From Deroplatys truncata (lineage: Eukaryota > Arthropoda > Insecta > Mantodea > Mantidae): DNA of 64,000 nt. Within the stretch, counting starts at the first letter, position 1; each line of letters starts with the position of its first letter. The notes beneath the pieces are model-generated. The model was not told the origin of the DNA. It worked only from the letters and a program-made list of their open reading frames with translations, and did not search any database. The position numbers and the translations under genes were made by a program. Below, in pieces: positions 22,605 to 35,844 of this stretch. The stretch lies in the NCBI GenBank assembly GCA_030765065.1, contig CM060986.1, positions 77,927,573-77,991,572 on the forward strand, given 5' to 3'.

Positions 22605-23215
22605 GAGGATGTTGGAAAAGTCCCTCATTTTGCTGAAGGCAGAGATTCATGCAATAGACTTTATTGTTAAGGTGTCTTTTGTCTATTGATTTAATCAGAT
22701 CTATTGTTCCCGGATTATCTTTATACACTGTTGCTTTTGCAGCACGTCTAAAGGAATAATCAGAGTCTACCACTTCTTACAGTGTCATGAGCAGAACCAG
22801 TCTTACAAAATCCATTTATTAAATCGTAAAACCCATCCCAAAAAGGTAATCTGGAACTTGGGAATTGCTCTGTAAGTTTTTGTTTCAGCTTTTCTTTGTA
22901 TTTACCACCAAAGCACACGCTGTTCAGTCGAAAACTTTTTAAACTTAAATGAAAGCACACTTACACACTAGTAGAGACAGTTTGAAACTGCCATCATTCC
23001 CTTGTTGCAACAGTGATATTGCTTTGGGCACGGAATGTGACCGCTGTGTCCTTGACAGGTATTAAACAATAGCTTGCTACCAGGCAGAGGAGTTTTAGCA
23101 AGTAAACAGAGCAATCGCATTACCTCACGGAGTATAGGTGACGTCAGGTATTGTGACAGACACTCTCCTCCCCTACGTTCCGTTGCGACCGTTCCATTCA
23201 TTCGATGCATAAACC
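22605..23215 (-). pseudogene. internally deleted mariner-type element with DUF4817-like HTH
   Basis: The minus-strand frame (about 22970-22760) reads KLTEQFPSSRLPFWDGFYDL then NGFCKTGSAHDTVRSGRL, matching the helix-turn-helix N-terminus of insect DUF4817-type mariner transposases (consensus ending TGSV..APRSGRP). Shortly after come RAAKATVYKDNPGTI and NEGLFQHPLR, resembling the extreme C-terminus of the same proteins (ENGGHFQHLL). The whole DDE core is therefore missing. One end, GGGACTTTTCCAACATCC (minus strand) next to TA at 22603, looks like a terminal repeat. The other end was not located; GC-richer leader sequence reaches about 23215. Confidence 0.55.
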
Positions 23216-26200
23216 AGTGGAGAACTGTGGCAATACGTCTAAAGTAAAGAAGAGTTCATACATAAAAACATCAATATAAGCATCGTTTGTAGTGGAATTT
23301 GGCATAAGCTCAAAGTACGTTTAAAATATGTTAAAAATCTGTAATTCAGTAAAACACAAAAACATGTGACATTATTGGAAAGAAATAATGAAGAATGTGC
23401 ACTTTCAACCTCCTTAATTCCAAACTATGATTCAGAATTTTTCAAGGATATGTGTTGTACGCTAATTAGAGCAGTTATGGCTTTAAAAAATTTACAGCTT
23501 TCGATATAAAAGGAAAGACTGAGATATCAGTATATCAATTACTTAATTAAATCATGAGGTAACTTTATTACTTACTGTTAATAGCTAAGCATAACTTTTT
23601 CCCCTTCTAATACTCCTTAATTCTGGTCCACCTGCTATCGAATTAGGGTGTACTACTTTCAAAATGTACATCATATTTATTTACAGAGAACACTGCAAGG
23701 TCATAAGCGCTTCCAACTTCTCTCGACACTAACCCTTTACTTACTAAAACCCCTGTGCCTGCTTGCTACCAGCCATCTTGGAAGTGTACACAATGCTATT
23801 GCAACTGCGATACTGCGGAGACACTATAGGATCACATCGTAATTGGTGGTATATATAAAGAGTTCATCACTGTCGTACACGAGAATAACAATTAGTTTTC
23901 TCATTGATGGGGATCTAACAATCTTTCGATTTTCATGAGCACATGTAACGTGTTGCCTCGTAAAACCTAGCCCAACTGACAGCATTACGTAGGACGGCCA
24001 TGCTAACGCGATTCTCTGGTTTTCCTCACTTCGCAAGCGAAATTGAGAGAGGAATACCATGTGCTCATAGAGAAGGTAACTAACGTGTGGTACGTTACTG
24101 CAATACGGCGTTTTTACATCACTGTTGCCACCTATTCGGTTTCCAGCTCTCGTATTTGTTTTGCTGAAGTAGTGTATAATTTGATTATTGTCAGTTGATT
24201 TGCTCTGTATTGCAAATGTAGAAGTTGCTGATTGAAATTACACTGGAATGAAATACAAATTGATCAAAAGAATGTAAAATTAAGGTGTGCCAGGAGATAT
24301 CCAAACGAAAGCTATCACGTTTTACGTTTCAATTCCATTTCGAAAATGCTATATTGGCAGTGTATAGTATTTATCCTCTAAATCCAAATGATAGAGCTCT
24401 AAAGCTTTCCAGCTTGCATTTAGGAATATTTATATTATAGCTAATCTTGAAAATATAAAATTGCTATAAATGATTATAATCAATAATTTTTAAGTGAATG
24501 TTCCATTGGAATTTTGACAATATCTTTAAAACTCCTCACCTTTCCCTCATTTCATTACAAAAATATCTTACAAACACTGCATATTCAAAATCCGTTTTGT
24601 ATTTCATATATCCATTACTTATTTAAAATGTCTTTCAATGTGAGTTGATTGGGTAAGTTAACGAGGTATTCCCAATTGAATTCGATTTTCTAGAAAACTT
24701 TTTTCCAGCATTTTTCGTCATTGTAAGTTTTCCACATTATAGTTCTCATCCAAATACACTGAAATTCCAAAATACGAAAAATTTTCCGTATAAAATATAT
24801 TTGGCGGTTTAGACTCTACCTTTAAAAGGGCGTTTGTATTTCTTGTTCACAAGTGAAATCATATTTTAAGAATTTTTTTCATGCAAAGCTGTGACGACTA
24901 CGTAAAGAAGGTAGCCTTAAAATAATATTTAAAATTATTCAAGCTTTCTATTGCAAAGGGCCATTTCGAAAATATGTCAAATTGATTTTTAAAAACCAAT
25001 ATCTCGTAAATCTTAAAACGTTGAACTTTAAACACGTCTTATGCGTATATTATATAAATCTATGACAACTTTAGAAATTTGTGGAGTTTAGAATTATCAG
25101 TGGAGCATTCTCTTAAGAGAAATAAGGCGAAACAGCATATATATTCGAAAAAGTTAATATTATGACTAATTTAAGGATTAAGTGTACGCACTGAAATATT
25201 ATTGAACTGATATTAAAATTTCAGAAGTCTGTCCCCTATGGTTGCGGAAACCGATTTTCAGAGGAGGAAGCTAAAGTTGGTGTTTAGTTTAACTCTCGGC
25301 TGCATAAAAACCCTAAATATACATGTAACTTTAAAGAGTGAAACAAAACATTTAAAATTTTAAAAATTAAAAGGTATTACCCAGAAAAGTCCAAACAATA
25401 GATACATTTTTAATAAGCTCGCATTCTCAAGTTTTTGTTTCAGACGGTTCATTTAACATACTCATAGAATGGAGTAGTAAAACTGGAATTGTGTATACAC
25501 TGAGCACATAACATCCTTAAATTGACTGCTTATGGAGGGCTTTTAAAGGCTACAAACAAAGGAATTTAAATCCTAAGCTTCTGTAATTTTTAATCTCTTA
25601 ATGCATGAGCAGTAAAAAACCACTGGTACATTTTTTACTCGTTATTTTTGTCTAGAAGTAAAATTATTTGGTATTTGCTTAGAAAAATGTTCTAGAACTT
25701 TGAAAAGCAGCCGGCCAGCCTATTTTACTGATAGTCTCAATTTCACAGAGTTCAAAAGTGTTAAAAATGTCTTGTTTATGAAGTGAAAAGTGAAATAAGT
25801 GGTGAAAGCTTTCTTCTTATTAAAATGCCATAAACAAAACTTAACCTTTCAATAAAACTAACCACAAAAATGTTTTTGACGGGTATTCACAAAATCTTAG
25901 TTTAATACTTAATTCGTTTGGTAAACGTTTTCCTTGAGTACATATTTAGCACTCAAATGCAGATGGTAAATAAACACTCTCCATATTATAAGGGAAATGC
26001 GAAATTCAGCGTACCGAAACCTTTGTGGAACAAGGAGGCGACATGTAAAATACTGGCTGCCAATTTTAATTTTTATCTATAAAATTGTATAACGTCAAAA
26101 AATTAAAAAAATACGATGGACAACCCTGGCTGGAGTACAGAAAAGCTAACGAGTACTCTCAGACCCAACTTTGACTCCCATTTAGGCCTTGTAAAGAGTC

Positions 26201-27195
26201 AAAAGGTGATGTTGAACATGTTTTCTTATCACTTTTAGCTTTTGAATCATTTTAGTAATTTTATTTTAGTGCTTATTTTTATACGTGCTTTAAAATGTCA
26301 CAATTAAACCTTTTTTTTACATTAACTTCTTAAAAGCTATGCAAATATGTTATTCCTAAACTGGAATTTCTTTCATGAACATCTTATTTTATAACCCAGA
26401 ATTAGTAAGAATATAAGCTTGAAATAATAGCAAGTATTTATAGTTTTGTAAGAACTGATTTATCAAAACTTACTTCCATTTTTCAATAAAACGTGTGACA
26501 AAATACTTAAAAAATTATAATAGCTTTTGACGTAATATTGAACAAGTTATGAAGCTGCTAAATTTAACACTTGCGGATTAAAATATTTAAAGCTTAGACG
26601 CTGAGTTTGTCCATTTTTATTATTTAATGCAAGCATTCCTCAATCATACCACAGAACAATGCTTTATAAGCTGTAACAGAGGAAGCATTAAGAGGTTAAA
26701 AGTAAATATAGTACGATTTTTTCGACCTGACACTGCAGAAACGCAAACAAGGATAAAGTTGGAGAAAAGACCGGCAGTATACCCCTAGCGCGGTGCAACA
26801 GCAATGACTAAAGTACGCAGTCGTTCTCCTATAACTAGCTTAAAACCCCTCCAGGGAGATAATGGTCTCGTCCAACCACTGCCTAATCAGCTGAGTAACA
26901 CCAGGAAGAAAATCGTACTATACGTTTTCTAGTGTAAATAAAATAATACACTGAATGAATAGGGAAGATGTGGGTAAAATGGAAAGGAGTTTAAAATAAT
27001 TTCCTTGTAATGTATTTACATGCCTTTTATGGAGATTAATGCTTTATACAATAAGTAATTGAAGGATAGTAATTACACAAATAAAAGCAAAGTGTGATTT
27101 TCCTCATTGACCTCACTGTGGATGCAAAATGAAACGTTGGGAGAGGGCCAAGTTTAAATAGTACATACAGACCTCAGAGATGGAGGAAATTCTGC

Positions 27196-27197
<2 letters not shown>
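23216..27197. other. long featureless AT-rich stretch
   Basis: Nearly 4 kb of AT-rich DNA with no recognisable gene, tRNA-like head or terminal repeat. A GC-richer patch at 26700-26900 is unassigned. Confidence 0.55.

Positions 27198-27265
<68 letters not shown>
27198..27265. repeat. (AAT)n microsatellite
   Basis: About 22 uninterrupted ATA/TAA units. Confidence 0.95.
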
Positions 27266-27266
<1 letters not shown>

Positions 27267-27841
27267 TGCATATCAGTTTAAACACTACAATATGGCACAG
27301 AGTCGGAAGTATTAATATCAGCAAGAGATTCATATGCCCAGCATTTGCACTTACATTAATATAAGTGGCCTAGGTTGTTTTGGCACGAATTCCTCAACCC
27401 GAATCTAATCCCGCCAGGATGGTTCTCCCTGACAGCTTTTCCAGATTTTTCTCTGTTCTCATAACTATCAAATGCTGAGGATGTACCCCAAACTTACGCC
27501 TACAACATTTGCTTTCCTTGCCATTTCATTTCATCTATCACCATTTCCATCTCTGGTAGGTCTGTATGCTGTAGGAACGGGCGTTAAGTATACCGTTCAA
27601 CAATTACCTTACAACACATGATGAAGTCCCACTGGCAGTACCCAAACAGAAAGTAACATTAACGTTTTGGTTCTGCATATTAATGGCATCGTCTTTCTTG
27701 GACAGACCTTCTCTTTACAGCTCCCCTCCATCACGTTCGTTGTAGGATTTGGAACAACGTGATAAATCGATGTACACAGAAAAAGTATCTATACTATTTT
27801 TAAATTCCGGAAACACAAAAAAAATTAATACTGGAGTCATA
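27266..27841. other. unassigned stretch with weak inverted repeat
   Basis: A sequence at about 27168-27190 (CATACAGACCTCAGAGATGG) recurs inverted at about 27550-27572 (CCATCTCTGGTAGGTCTGTATG), flanking the microsatellite and about 350 bases of GC-richer DNA. They could be the ends of a small element, but the boundaries are not clear. Confidence 0.3.
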
Positions 27842-28561
27842 TAGGGTGGATATGAACTCTACCGAAAAACTTTCAGAGCTTGTTCAGGCATGTTTCCGGG
27901 AGTCTTGATATGGTTTTTAGATGAAAAATAATGAAACACTCATTACCTGCTGAGGCAGCAATCCTCAGGCTAAACATGCATTCCTATATTACTATTCCCT
28001 ACAGATTCTTTACAGCACTCGCTCATAGTTCACTGTCATAATCAGGACAAACTCTGCAGCAACATCTTATAGATCAGAATTGCCACTGTAGGGAACACAA
28101 CCCATCCCCCTGTTTTGTTCTTGGGTTTGCTTAACGTCTAGTAACACTGTGTTACAGTAAATTCAACAACCTCAAAACACGAGGATGGAGAAAGAAGGAA
28201 GGAGAATGTCACCGAGTGCCACAAAAAGTCATGACCCAATCACTTTAGCAACCAGGATTTTGGTGTATATCTTCAGCAGTTGCGTGGCCCTAGAAGAAAA
28301 ATTTGTTTGGTATATTTTCTGATAACTGAACTGTTCATAATCGATCCATCATTGCCCAAAATCAACTATAAAGTGGTCCTTAATACCGAATACAAGGTGT
28401 GCCAGTGCCCTGTCATGCTTAAATTATACACCCTGCCAATTATCATATTCCAGTAGCTGTTTCAGCGAAATTAATTACATCAAGAATTTGGTTACTGCAC
28501 ACCCCAGCCCTCCATGGACATCCCATAGGAACCTCTGAAAGTATTTTTCATATTCACCCTA
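27842..28561. mobile_element. 720-bp TIR element with TA duplication (Tc1/mariner-type, non-autonomous)
   Basis: The left end, TAGGGTGGATATGAA, and the inverse of the right end, TAGGGTGAATATGAA, match. The similarity continues to ACTTTCAGAG on both sides, giving TIRs of about 35 bases. TA dinucleotides flank it (27840-27841 and 28562-28563), although the right side lies in an AT run, so that duplication is less certain. The interior has no recognisable transposase. I infer a non-autonomous or decayed Tc1/mariner-superfamily element. Confidence 0.55.
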
Positions 28562-28563
28562 TA

Positions 28564-30244
28564 TATATATATACATACACACCGAAGAGTGGATTACTTA
28601 TCTTGAACAAGCAAATTAGAATGACACATCGATTTTATTCTATTTACAATTTTGTCATGTGCACTCAAATGCTCAATGTTAGAAGTATACTCTACTGCTT
28701 TCTGTTACTTTAAGGTCACAACATTTGTTCTACTGAGTTTCCGCTTCCACTTTGCCCATAGTTTCCCTATTTTTAGACATGAAATCCGTGTGCTCATTGC
28801 GTATCACAGTCTCAAAATTAAATGATGCTTCATATTTTCAGACTTGAGCTAGGATTTCAGATAGCTTAGGCCAACGCACAGGTCCCAAAATACGGATAGA
28901 AGTTTGGATGCCAAAAATGATAAATGTTTACCAACCTCAGCAGTCTATAATTTGTTTTGCTTCCAGTATTTATGTGAAAATTGCAGTGTGTCCCCATAAT
29001 ATAGTGTTATATGTTTCAATCACTTAGCTGTACAGAGTGGATATTTGTTTATGGGAATGCTAAATTCCAGAAAGTTTGAGGTGCTTTGTTATGTGGTAAA
29101 GTTTTGACCATAAACTTGTTTATTCAGTATCCACTTTACCAGCTCAAGCAAAGCCATGATGGAACTATAAGGGCGAGATAAATGTGCTTCGGTCCAGAGA
29201 ATGTTCACACGTCATCAATCATTTGTAACAACAAATAAGTCTAGGTTCGAGGATGGGAGTGTGTGTGTGTGAGTGAACACTAAAAGTGTTATATGTGTCT
29301 GCGGTTTCTTAAGGCTGTAAATCACTGCGTGTGGTCTAGATATAAATGTGGGGAAGAGCAAACAACTATCCATCTTATTACTGGCTCAACGACACTGTTC
29401 TTCAGAACCTTTCAAGGGAAGTATATGTGTAACGCTTTCAGTTTTAGTGTTGTTGTTAATCCTAAATAGAGTAATGTGCTGAACGGAGGAGGAAATGGTA
29501 CCTGCAGCAAAGTGGCTGCCCATTTTGTTGTAATGTGTGTGTTATATATTATACATGAACTTCCAAACCTTGAGCTTATAGCTGTAAATTCAACTGTTCT
29601 ACTTCAGTGTGTTAAATGTGTTTGTATGAACACGCGGGGTACTTGGTGCAACATCAAGCAAGACATTTTGCTTATGAAATAAATCTGCATTGGCTATGTT
29701 TTAAATTGTTTATTTTAGTTAAGAAGCTACTGATAATGCATCTGTGAAATTCGGAGAAACATCACAAAAAATTAAAACCCTTTTATTAATTATTTCAACC
29801 GTATGTAAATTTCAGTGCAGTTAATTAAATATTGTAATAGACACTGGAACTGTTGCATATTTTTTCTCAAAGATTTTTCTTTTTATCAAAATGTATAACT
29901 GTTTAAAATGCTGCATCTGTAACAGTTTTTTATCAATTAACTTGAAATTTCCAATAGTATTCTAGAAACGAGATCCTCGTGGGGTTGTTAAGAAAGAAAC
30001 GTCTTTATCTTTATTTTAAACAAAACATTAATCTTAAGTAAAACATTAAACACTTTAGCCTACACTTCGCATACATGAAAGAACAATTATCATTGATCGA
30101 TCTAATAGTGGTTAACTATGAAGCTCGGGGCTTAAAGAACTTAGAGATTGGAAATCGCTTTTGGAGTTATGTTATATGAAAAACGAATTTGGGAACGCCT
30201 TGGGAACGGATTACCGGGAAAATGCTAGTCAGTTGGGAAATTTG
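28564..30244. other. unassigned AT-rich stretch
   Basis: No gene or repeat recognised beyond an AT run at the left edge and a short GT run near 29260. Confidence 0.5.
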
Positions 30245-30375
30245 ATGTCGTACCGCATGTCAGTAGCTCAGTTGTTTAGGGCGACAGCACAGGAAGCGAA
30301 AGATCCTTGGTTCAAATTCGGGATACGGCATTGAATTTGTCAATCTGATTCTACCTTTCCAAAACTTTAAACACA
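30245..30375 (+). mobile_element. tRNA-headed SINE-like fragment
   Basis: tRNA-like A box (TCAGTAGCTCAGTTGTTTAG) and B box (GGTTCAAATTC) lie about 40 bases apart at 30262-30320. They are too diverged in stems to be a working tRNA, and an AT-rich tail follows. I infer a SINE head or tRNA pseudogene. Confidence 0.4.
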
Positions 30376-33300
30376 TTCCACACATCGCTGATTAGATAGA
30401 GATTCAAAGTTTTTAAAAGTAGACTTAGGACTTGTCACAATTTGGCAATTTCTGGTCGTTTGTAATAAAATGGTAAGCATAGGAAATAGTTTATGCAAAT
30501 TATTGAGATATGAGCATCATTACCGCTCGAAAGTGCTTTGCAAGAACGAGGCGCAAGTCGAGTTCTGTAATTACATGAGAGCGGTAATTATGTTCTTCCC
30601 AATAGTTGCATAGAATATTTTATCCGCGACCATATAAGAATGGCTGCTTGCCTTATCTTTATACGATCATTAATTTTAATAACAGTATCATCATTCAATG
30701 ATCATTGTGATAAACTGTGATTCAAAAGGACTATTATAAGGATACTGATTTGTTTACGATTACAATAGAATGGTGCAGAATATCTGGAATCAAGAAAAAT
30801 CGGCTTATTCATTCTGAATGAGATTCCCTCAATAAAGTATCCCTTTAGATACTGAAGTGACAGCTTTGATAGATGTTGCATCACTTTTACTGTGCAAATC
30901 CAGGGTAAAGTATGAAGTAGCATATGAGCGCTACGCTTCATAGTTAAGATAGTGCGTAATATCACACGTGATAAACTTTTACTTGCATATTTTGAGCTTT
31001 TATCACAGTCTTACAAACCTTCATCTTGGCATGCAGATTATTATATGCGTGTAAGTATATTAACTCATTACCGCAATGAGTGTGGTAATAAATGAATTAC
31101 CATGATAATATGACGATGGACAAGTCCATTATTAAATGGTCGCGAATAAAGTAAACCGGTTTACTGCAGTTTACTGCGAATCTATTGTTCACATGCAACA
31201 AGCAATGGATTCAACAAACGGCCACCTCGTTTATCCATAAAACTTTAAATCTTTCTCTATCCAATGATATTAAAAAGTGTGGCTTTCACGTTTTCTGTAT
31301 ATAAAAACATGAAATAATCTCATAATAATCTCAAATAATAATAACCATATATTTTATTAATTTAATCCAAAAACAGAAGAAGCACATAAAGGTCACTCGA
31401 TGTAAAAGGAGTCGTGATTCAGTAAAACTGGAATATATCTGAAGTGACATTTGTAGAATTAATCCGCACAGTAATTTAACTTATTTAATTCTAATCATAC
31501 CCATTATTTATTCAAATTTCTTGTATGTGTGTTGCATTAATTAAGTTTATTTTGATTATCCATCAAATTAGTCGAAGGTTTTCGTTTAATGACTGCGGTC
31601 CGACAATAATAAATTTCCATTTGTAGCAATTGGGCTTTAGTAAGGCTTCAAACGTTCTCTCATGAAGAAAAGTATTAAACATTTACTATTTTCGAAGATA
31701 TTTAATCTTTTATCATTAATTATGGATCATATAAGTATTTATAACATTAAATTCAAAGTAGAGTTTCCCTTATCTTGAGTTACGTGAACATTACTGTTTG
31801 AAATGGTTTTCTAATATAAATGAGGAATTTTAATTATGCTTGCACTACGTTTGTGTTCTTTTTTCTTTCTTGTAAACTGAACAGCATTCAACAATGCTTA
31901 ATCGAGCAGAATATTAGATTTATCCAATGATAATATTTACTTATAGATTGTGAGTTAATGAAAGGTATTTGACATTCAGTCATTATATATGAAAATTATA
32001 AGTTTCCTAATTTGAGATCTATTCCGCCCTCTAGTCAAATATAAATACCACAGTCAAAATCGGATTGGATTTCTATTGTTTTATATGCAGTTATTATGCA
32101 ATTTTTAATGTAATTTATCATACAGTGACCCATAGATTTGATCCTTTTATTAACGTACTTAATTGTTAAAAAACACGGTTCATGATTTTATTTATAATAG
32201 CATTTTGAACAAAAATAAAATGTTATGCAAATATATAAGAAACCTTTCACGAAGAGCATTTTAAATTAGCAATACATATGAGTAGCTAAAGAAAATGTCT
32301 TAACATTCTGGAAATTATATACTGTACATAAGTCATTATGATTTTGAACTATAACTTCATATTTCACACTGTGATCAAACTTTTATGCAAGTCAAATAAA
32401 AAGTGTGAATTTAAATGTTTTTCACAGGTGCATTGCTTATGATATTTGGAGGTTAAAACAAACATACGGAAGAGGCAGACTTGAACTGAGGCATAGGAAT
32501 AGGGTTAAGTGAGCTAAGGTGTAGTTAGGTACTTTATATACGAGTTTATAAATATATATGGTTTCCACGTGAGACACACTAGGCTGTTAATGAATTCCAG
32601 AAAAATATTCTGTTTAGAGCAATCTTAGGCACGTAATCTGATATTGGGAAGCTAGGGCAACAAAAATAAAATTTAAATTTTATGAGCCGTCAAAATAATT
32701 TTAATGTAATATTCACAAATTCCTACTAAGGTTAATTAGTGTTTGAATGCGTATTGTAATGTTTGGCGTCCCATCAATACCGAAAATAATCCTGGCTGAT
32801 AACAAAATATAAATATTTTCATAATTTATTTCTAAAACAAGCTGCAACATTCAGGATGTACGAATAAGATGATGTCACAGCATTAGTGTGCTGAATTCAG
32901 TTCTCAGAAACCATAAATTCGATATCAAATTCCACAGAGAATAGAGTTTTGAAGTCTACTGAACAAAAATATCAGCATTTTTAAACCAAAAAGGTTAGAG
33001 TCATTGTAAACAGTTGAAATTAGGATCACATATTTATCAGACATATTTGGATGTAAAATAAACATTTTCTGAAGCTTCTCCATTTAGAAAAATCTGTTAC
33101 ATATCGTATTCTTCGTTATATTTAGTTTTTAAAAATTGGCTGCAAAAGTTCTGATTACAATACCGCAGGTTTGAAATATTTATATGTTGAATAAAATGTA
33201 CGTCTTGAATACCTGTGGATAGTCTCTGAAGCTCTCTTCCATCTCGGTGAATTTTATATACCTGAGAGACCAAACTTCAGTAAAGCTGTTCAGTAAACAG

Positions 33301-34142
33301 CTAAAGAAAACGGCAGAATTTTTTGTCGAAAAGATTTTCTCGTAGCATTATTAGTTTTAGAAGTATAGTATATACTTAAACTTGGCCAGGTTTAACCATA
33401 TTTGTTGCGGATTGGTCAGATAAGAGCTTAGATATTATCCCACCTCTGTCAAGGTTTTTCAAGGGACTTCAAATTATATATTTGATACCTGAAAATTAAA
33501 TATTATATGGTGTGTTATAAGATTGCGTAACTACAGAAGTTGAAGACATCCTCTTTTGATCACGACTTATACGATTGCTAATTCATCACTTTTTACTTTA
33601 CTCGTTTGCCACAGGAGGGACGTTATACGGGAACAAAGGTACTTACTTCCCTGAATTTTATAACAGTATTTTATCTTTATGGGGAAGAAACGCGCACTGC
33701 TGCAACCGAAATTTCCCTGATCTAAATCCGCCCATTTTCCTTTTATATGCAGCGCCACTCTGTACTTCAGAGAGTTCCAAATCCAATGGTCCATCGGATT
33801 ATCTTCTGGCCATTGTCCAGTAACCATGAAATCCCCACTGTCTTCATTGTAAGTGATTGCAGATTCCCGCTAAAAATGCGAGGCATTTGCATGGAGCACA
33901 GTTCCAACTGCTGCTTTTGCTGCTAAAATACGAGAGTTGGGCAAATTTTACATTGCTTCATAGGAGCAGAAAATAATAATATAAAATAAAATGAGTGGTG
34001 TGAAATGGTAACTACGTTTTCAGAAACTAGGGCTCTAAAAATTTATAATTCGTGTACCCATATAATCTTATTTACTGTTTACTCTTCTCTGAAACAATGT
34101 ACAAAATAACTTATAACTAAACGCTCTCTAAAACAGTTGCTT
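30376..34142. other. long featureless AT-rich stretch
   Basis: No gene recognised. At about 33600-33830 a GC-richer patch is open on both strands (82-86 codons). The plus-strand peptide contains FPDLNPP, reminiscent of the PDLNP motif in Tc1/mariner transposases, but nothing else around it supports that. Confidence 0.45.
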
Positions 34143-34260
34143 GTCGGAGCTTTAGTGGCATAATAAAAAAATTAGATGGCAGTAACCAGCCATATCAACT
34201 TAAACATGGTTTTAAACAAAATACTTGATCACGCTAGGTTTTGCTGGTAGAAGCTCCGAC
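34143..34260. repeat. short element with perfect 10-bp inverted ends
   Basis: GTCGGAGCTT at 34143-34152 is exactly inverted as AAGCTCCGAC at 34251-34260, enclosing about 98 AT-rich bases. It could be a tiny MITE, but no target duplication is visible. It lies 49 bases upstream of a Helentron-like copy. Confidence 0.35.
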
Positions 34261-34308
34261 TCAATATTTCTGGTTCGGGTCGAAGCTTCCTCGAGATTTT
34301 CCGTTCTT

Positions 34309-35124
34309 ACTTTCTCTACTACGTATAGTAAGTAGGGGAAGTATTGTATTCCACTCAAAAATTCGATACAGAGATTTCACCGGAAATATATGTTTTGATA
34401 CACCATGAATCCAACAAAAAGGATTTTTGGAAACATCCGTGTGTTTGTGTGTCTGTAAACAGCATAACTCGGAAACGAACAGTCGGATAAACACCAAATT
34501 TGGTATTTAGGTTCAGTATCTTCCAGAGATGCGACACGAATGTTTTCAAGAAAATCCCCCACCCCAGATTACCCTTTACATGGAACATTTTTCGAAAATT
34601 TTAATTTTCTCAAAAATAGCTCTAACGATTTTGATTAGAATATCATATGTTTAAGATATTTAATGACAAATAAAATTTATATCTCGAATTTTCTGGGAAT
34701 GTCTCCAAAAGTATTCTTCATTGTGAACGACTTTTGCATAACTGGTAAACCATAAGAGATAGACAAACACAAAAATGTAGATCGCGTTAAAATACCCAAA
34801 TTTATGTGATATAAATTTTTTTGTTGAGTGAACAATTTTCGAGATATTGCTTGTTATTCCCTTAAATTTTTCAATACTTTTCTCAAATGGGAATTCGATA
34901 TTCATTTTTATGCCCTAGACATACAAAGAGAATGAAATGCGCCACATAGCAACCAGTTCTTAAAAGATTTGACAGTCGCTTAAATACTACCATATTCCCC
35001 TTGCACCTACAAAAAATTAGCAATAAGATTAACATCTCGATTAACAAGAAGCATACGGAGAATAAGCGTTGTAAAAATAGTTTGTACAAGAGTAGAGAAA
35101 GTCATGTGAGTGTAACACATCAGA
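34309..35124 (+). mobile_element. Helentron-like element, full-length subfamily A copy
   Basis: 816 bp. It starts ACTTTCTCTACTACGTATAG after CTT and ends CACATCAGA before GTTTTT. The inverted 12-mer AGTAGAGAAAGT is perfect near the 3' end, followed by the hairpin ATGTG-AGTGTAA-CACAT. The TG tract is short (GTGTGTTTGTGTGTCTG). Nearly colinear with 15810-16655. Confidence 0.85.
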
Positions 35125-35362
35125 GTTTTTGTTTAGAAACGAGATCAGAAGAAGCACTGTCATCTACATTCGTGTCTCGTATTATGTCAACGCTTTCTAA
35201 GAGGCGTTGGTACGGTTCACAGCGTAGGATTCAGACGGTTATGAGAATATGTCAACAAATGACTATGCCTTTTATATCCATTCAGCACATAATTATATTA
35301 CATTTAGTTTATTTAGTATACTTTAGAGAGCTTTTACTAAAAGCTATTGTATACACCAGATA

Positions 35363-35418
35363 GCTTTAGCGGACTATCCGGTATACTCATCCAGAAGTAC
35401 TTAATTATCCGCTAAAGC
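35363..35418. repeat. short inverted repeat (11-bp stem)
   Basis: GCTTTAGCGGA at 35363-35373 is exactly inverted as TCCGCTAAAGC at 35408-35418. Further weak complementarity outside suggests the remains of a small foldback element. Confidence 0.35.
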
Positions 35419-35457
35419 CTTATTTTGCATATCTGATAATAAAAAGCTATTATTTTA

Positions 35458-35580
35458 CCACCTGTGGTCGAATGGTCAACGTTCTGGATTTCAACAGAGA
35501 TCGTCAGTTCGTTCACGTCTGTGGCGGTGAAATTGGTATCTATCCCTAACCTTCCGCAAGTCTAGAAGAACAGATGTGAA
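35458..35580 (+). mobile_element. tRNA-like SINE head, low confidence
   Basis: An A-box-like TGTGGTCGAATGGTCAACG is followed about 35 bases later by a B-box-like CAGTTCGTTCACGTC. It is not a foldable tRNA, and the tail has no clear end. Confidence 0.3.
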
Positions 35581-35844
35581 AGTGGATCCAATTACTGCTT
35601 CATGTTTAACATAACTAAATCCCAATGTCTCTCATGTCAATGTCCCGATATGGCCATAGAAGTTAAAGGGAACTGTGTAAATTATACAATTGAAAACATA
35701 CTTTTCTGTGTATTCTGCCAAAATGAGCAGAGAATAAATGTCTTCTTCATTTACTTAATATTTACAATGAAGTTAATGTTTTGGGGAGATCAGGTTTTAG
35801 GATGTTCTATAGCGTAGATGTATTAGTTTTACTTTATGTACCAC

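Noticed and set aside
33567-33827. Peptide with FPDLNPP resembling the Tc1/mariner PDLNP motif
   Set aside because: Only a seven-residue resemblance; no HTH, no other catalytic motif and no terminal repeats nearby. Overlapping minus-strand frame equally open.
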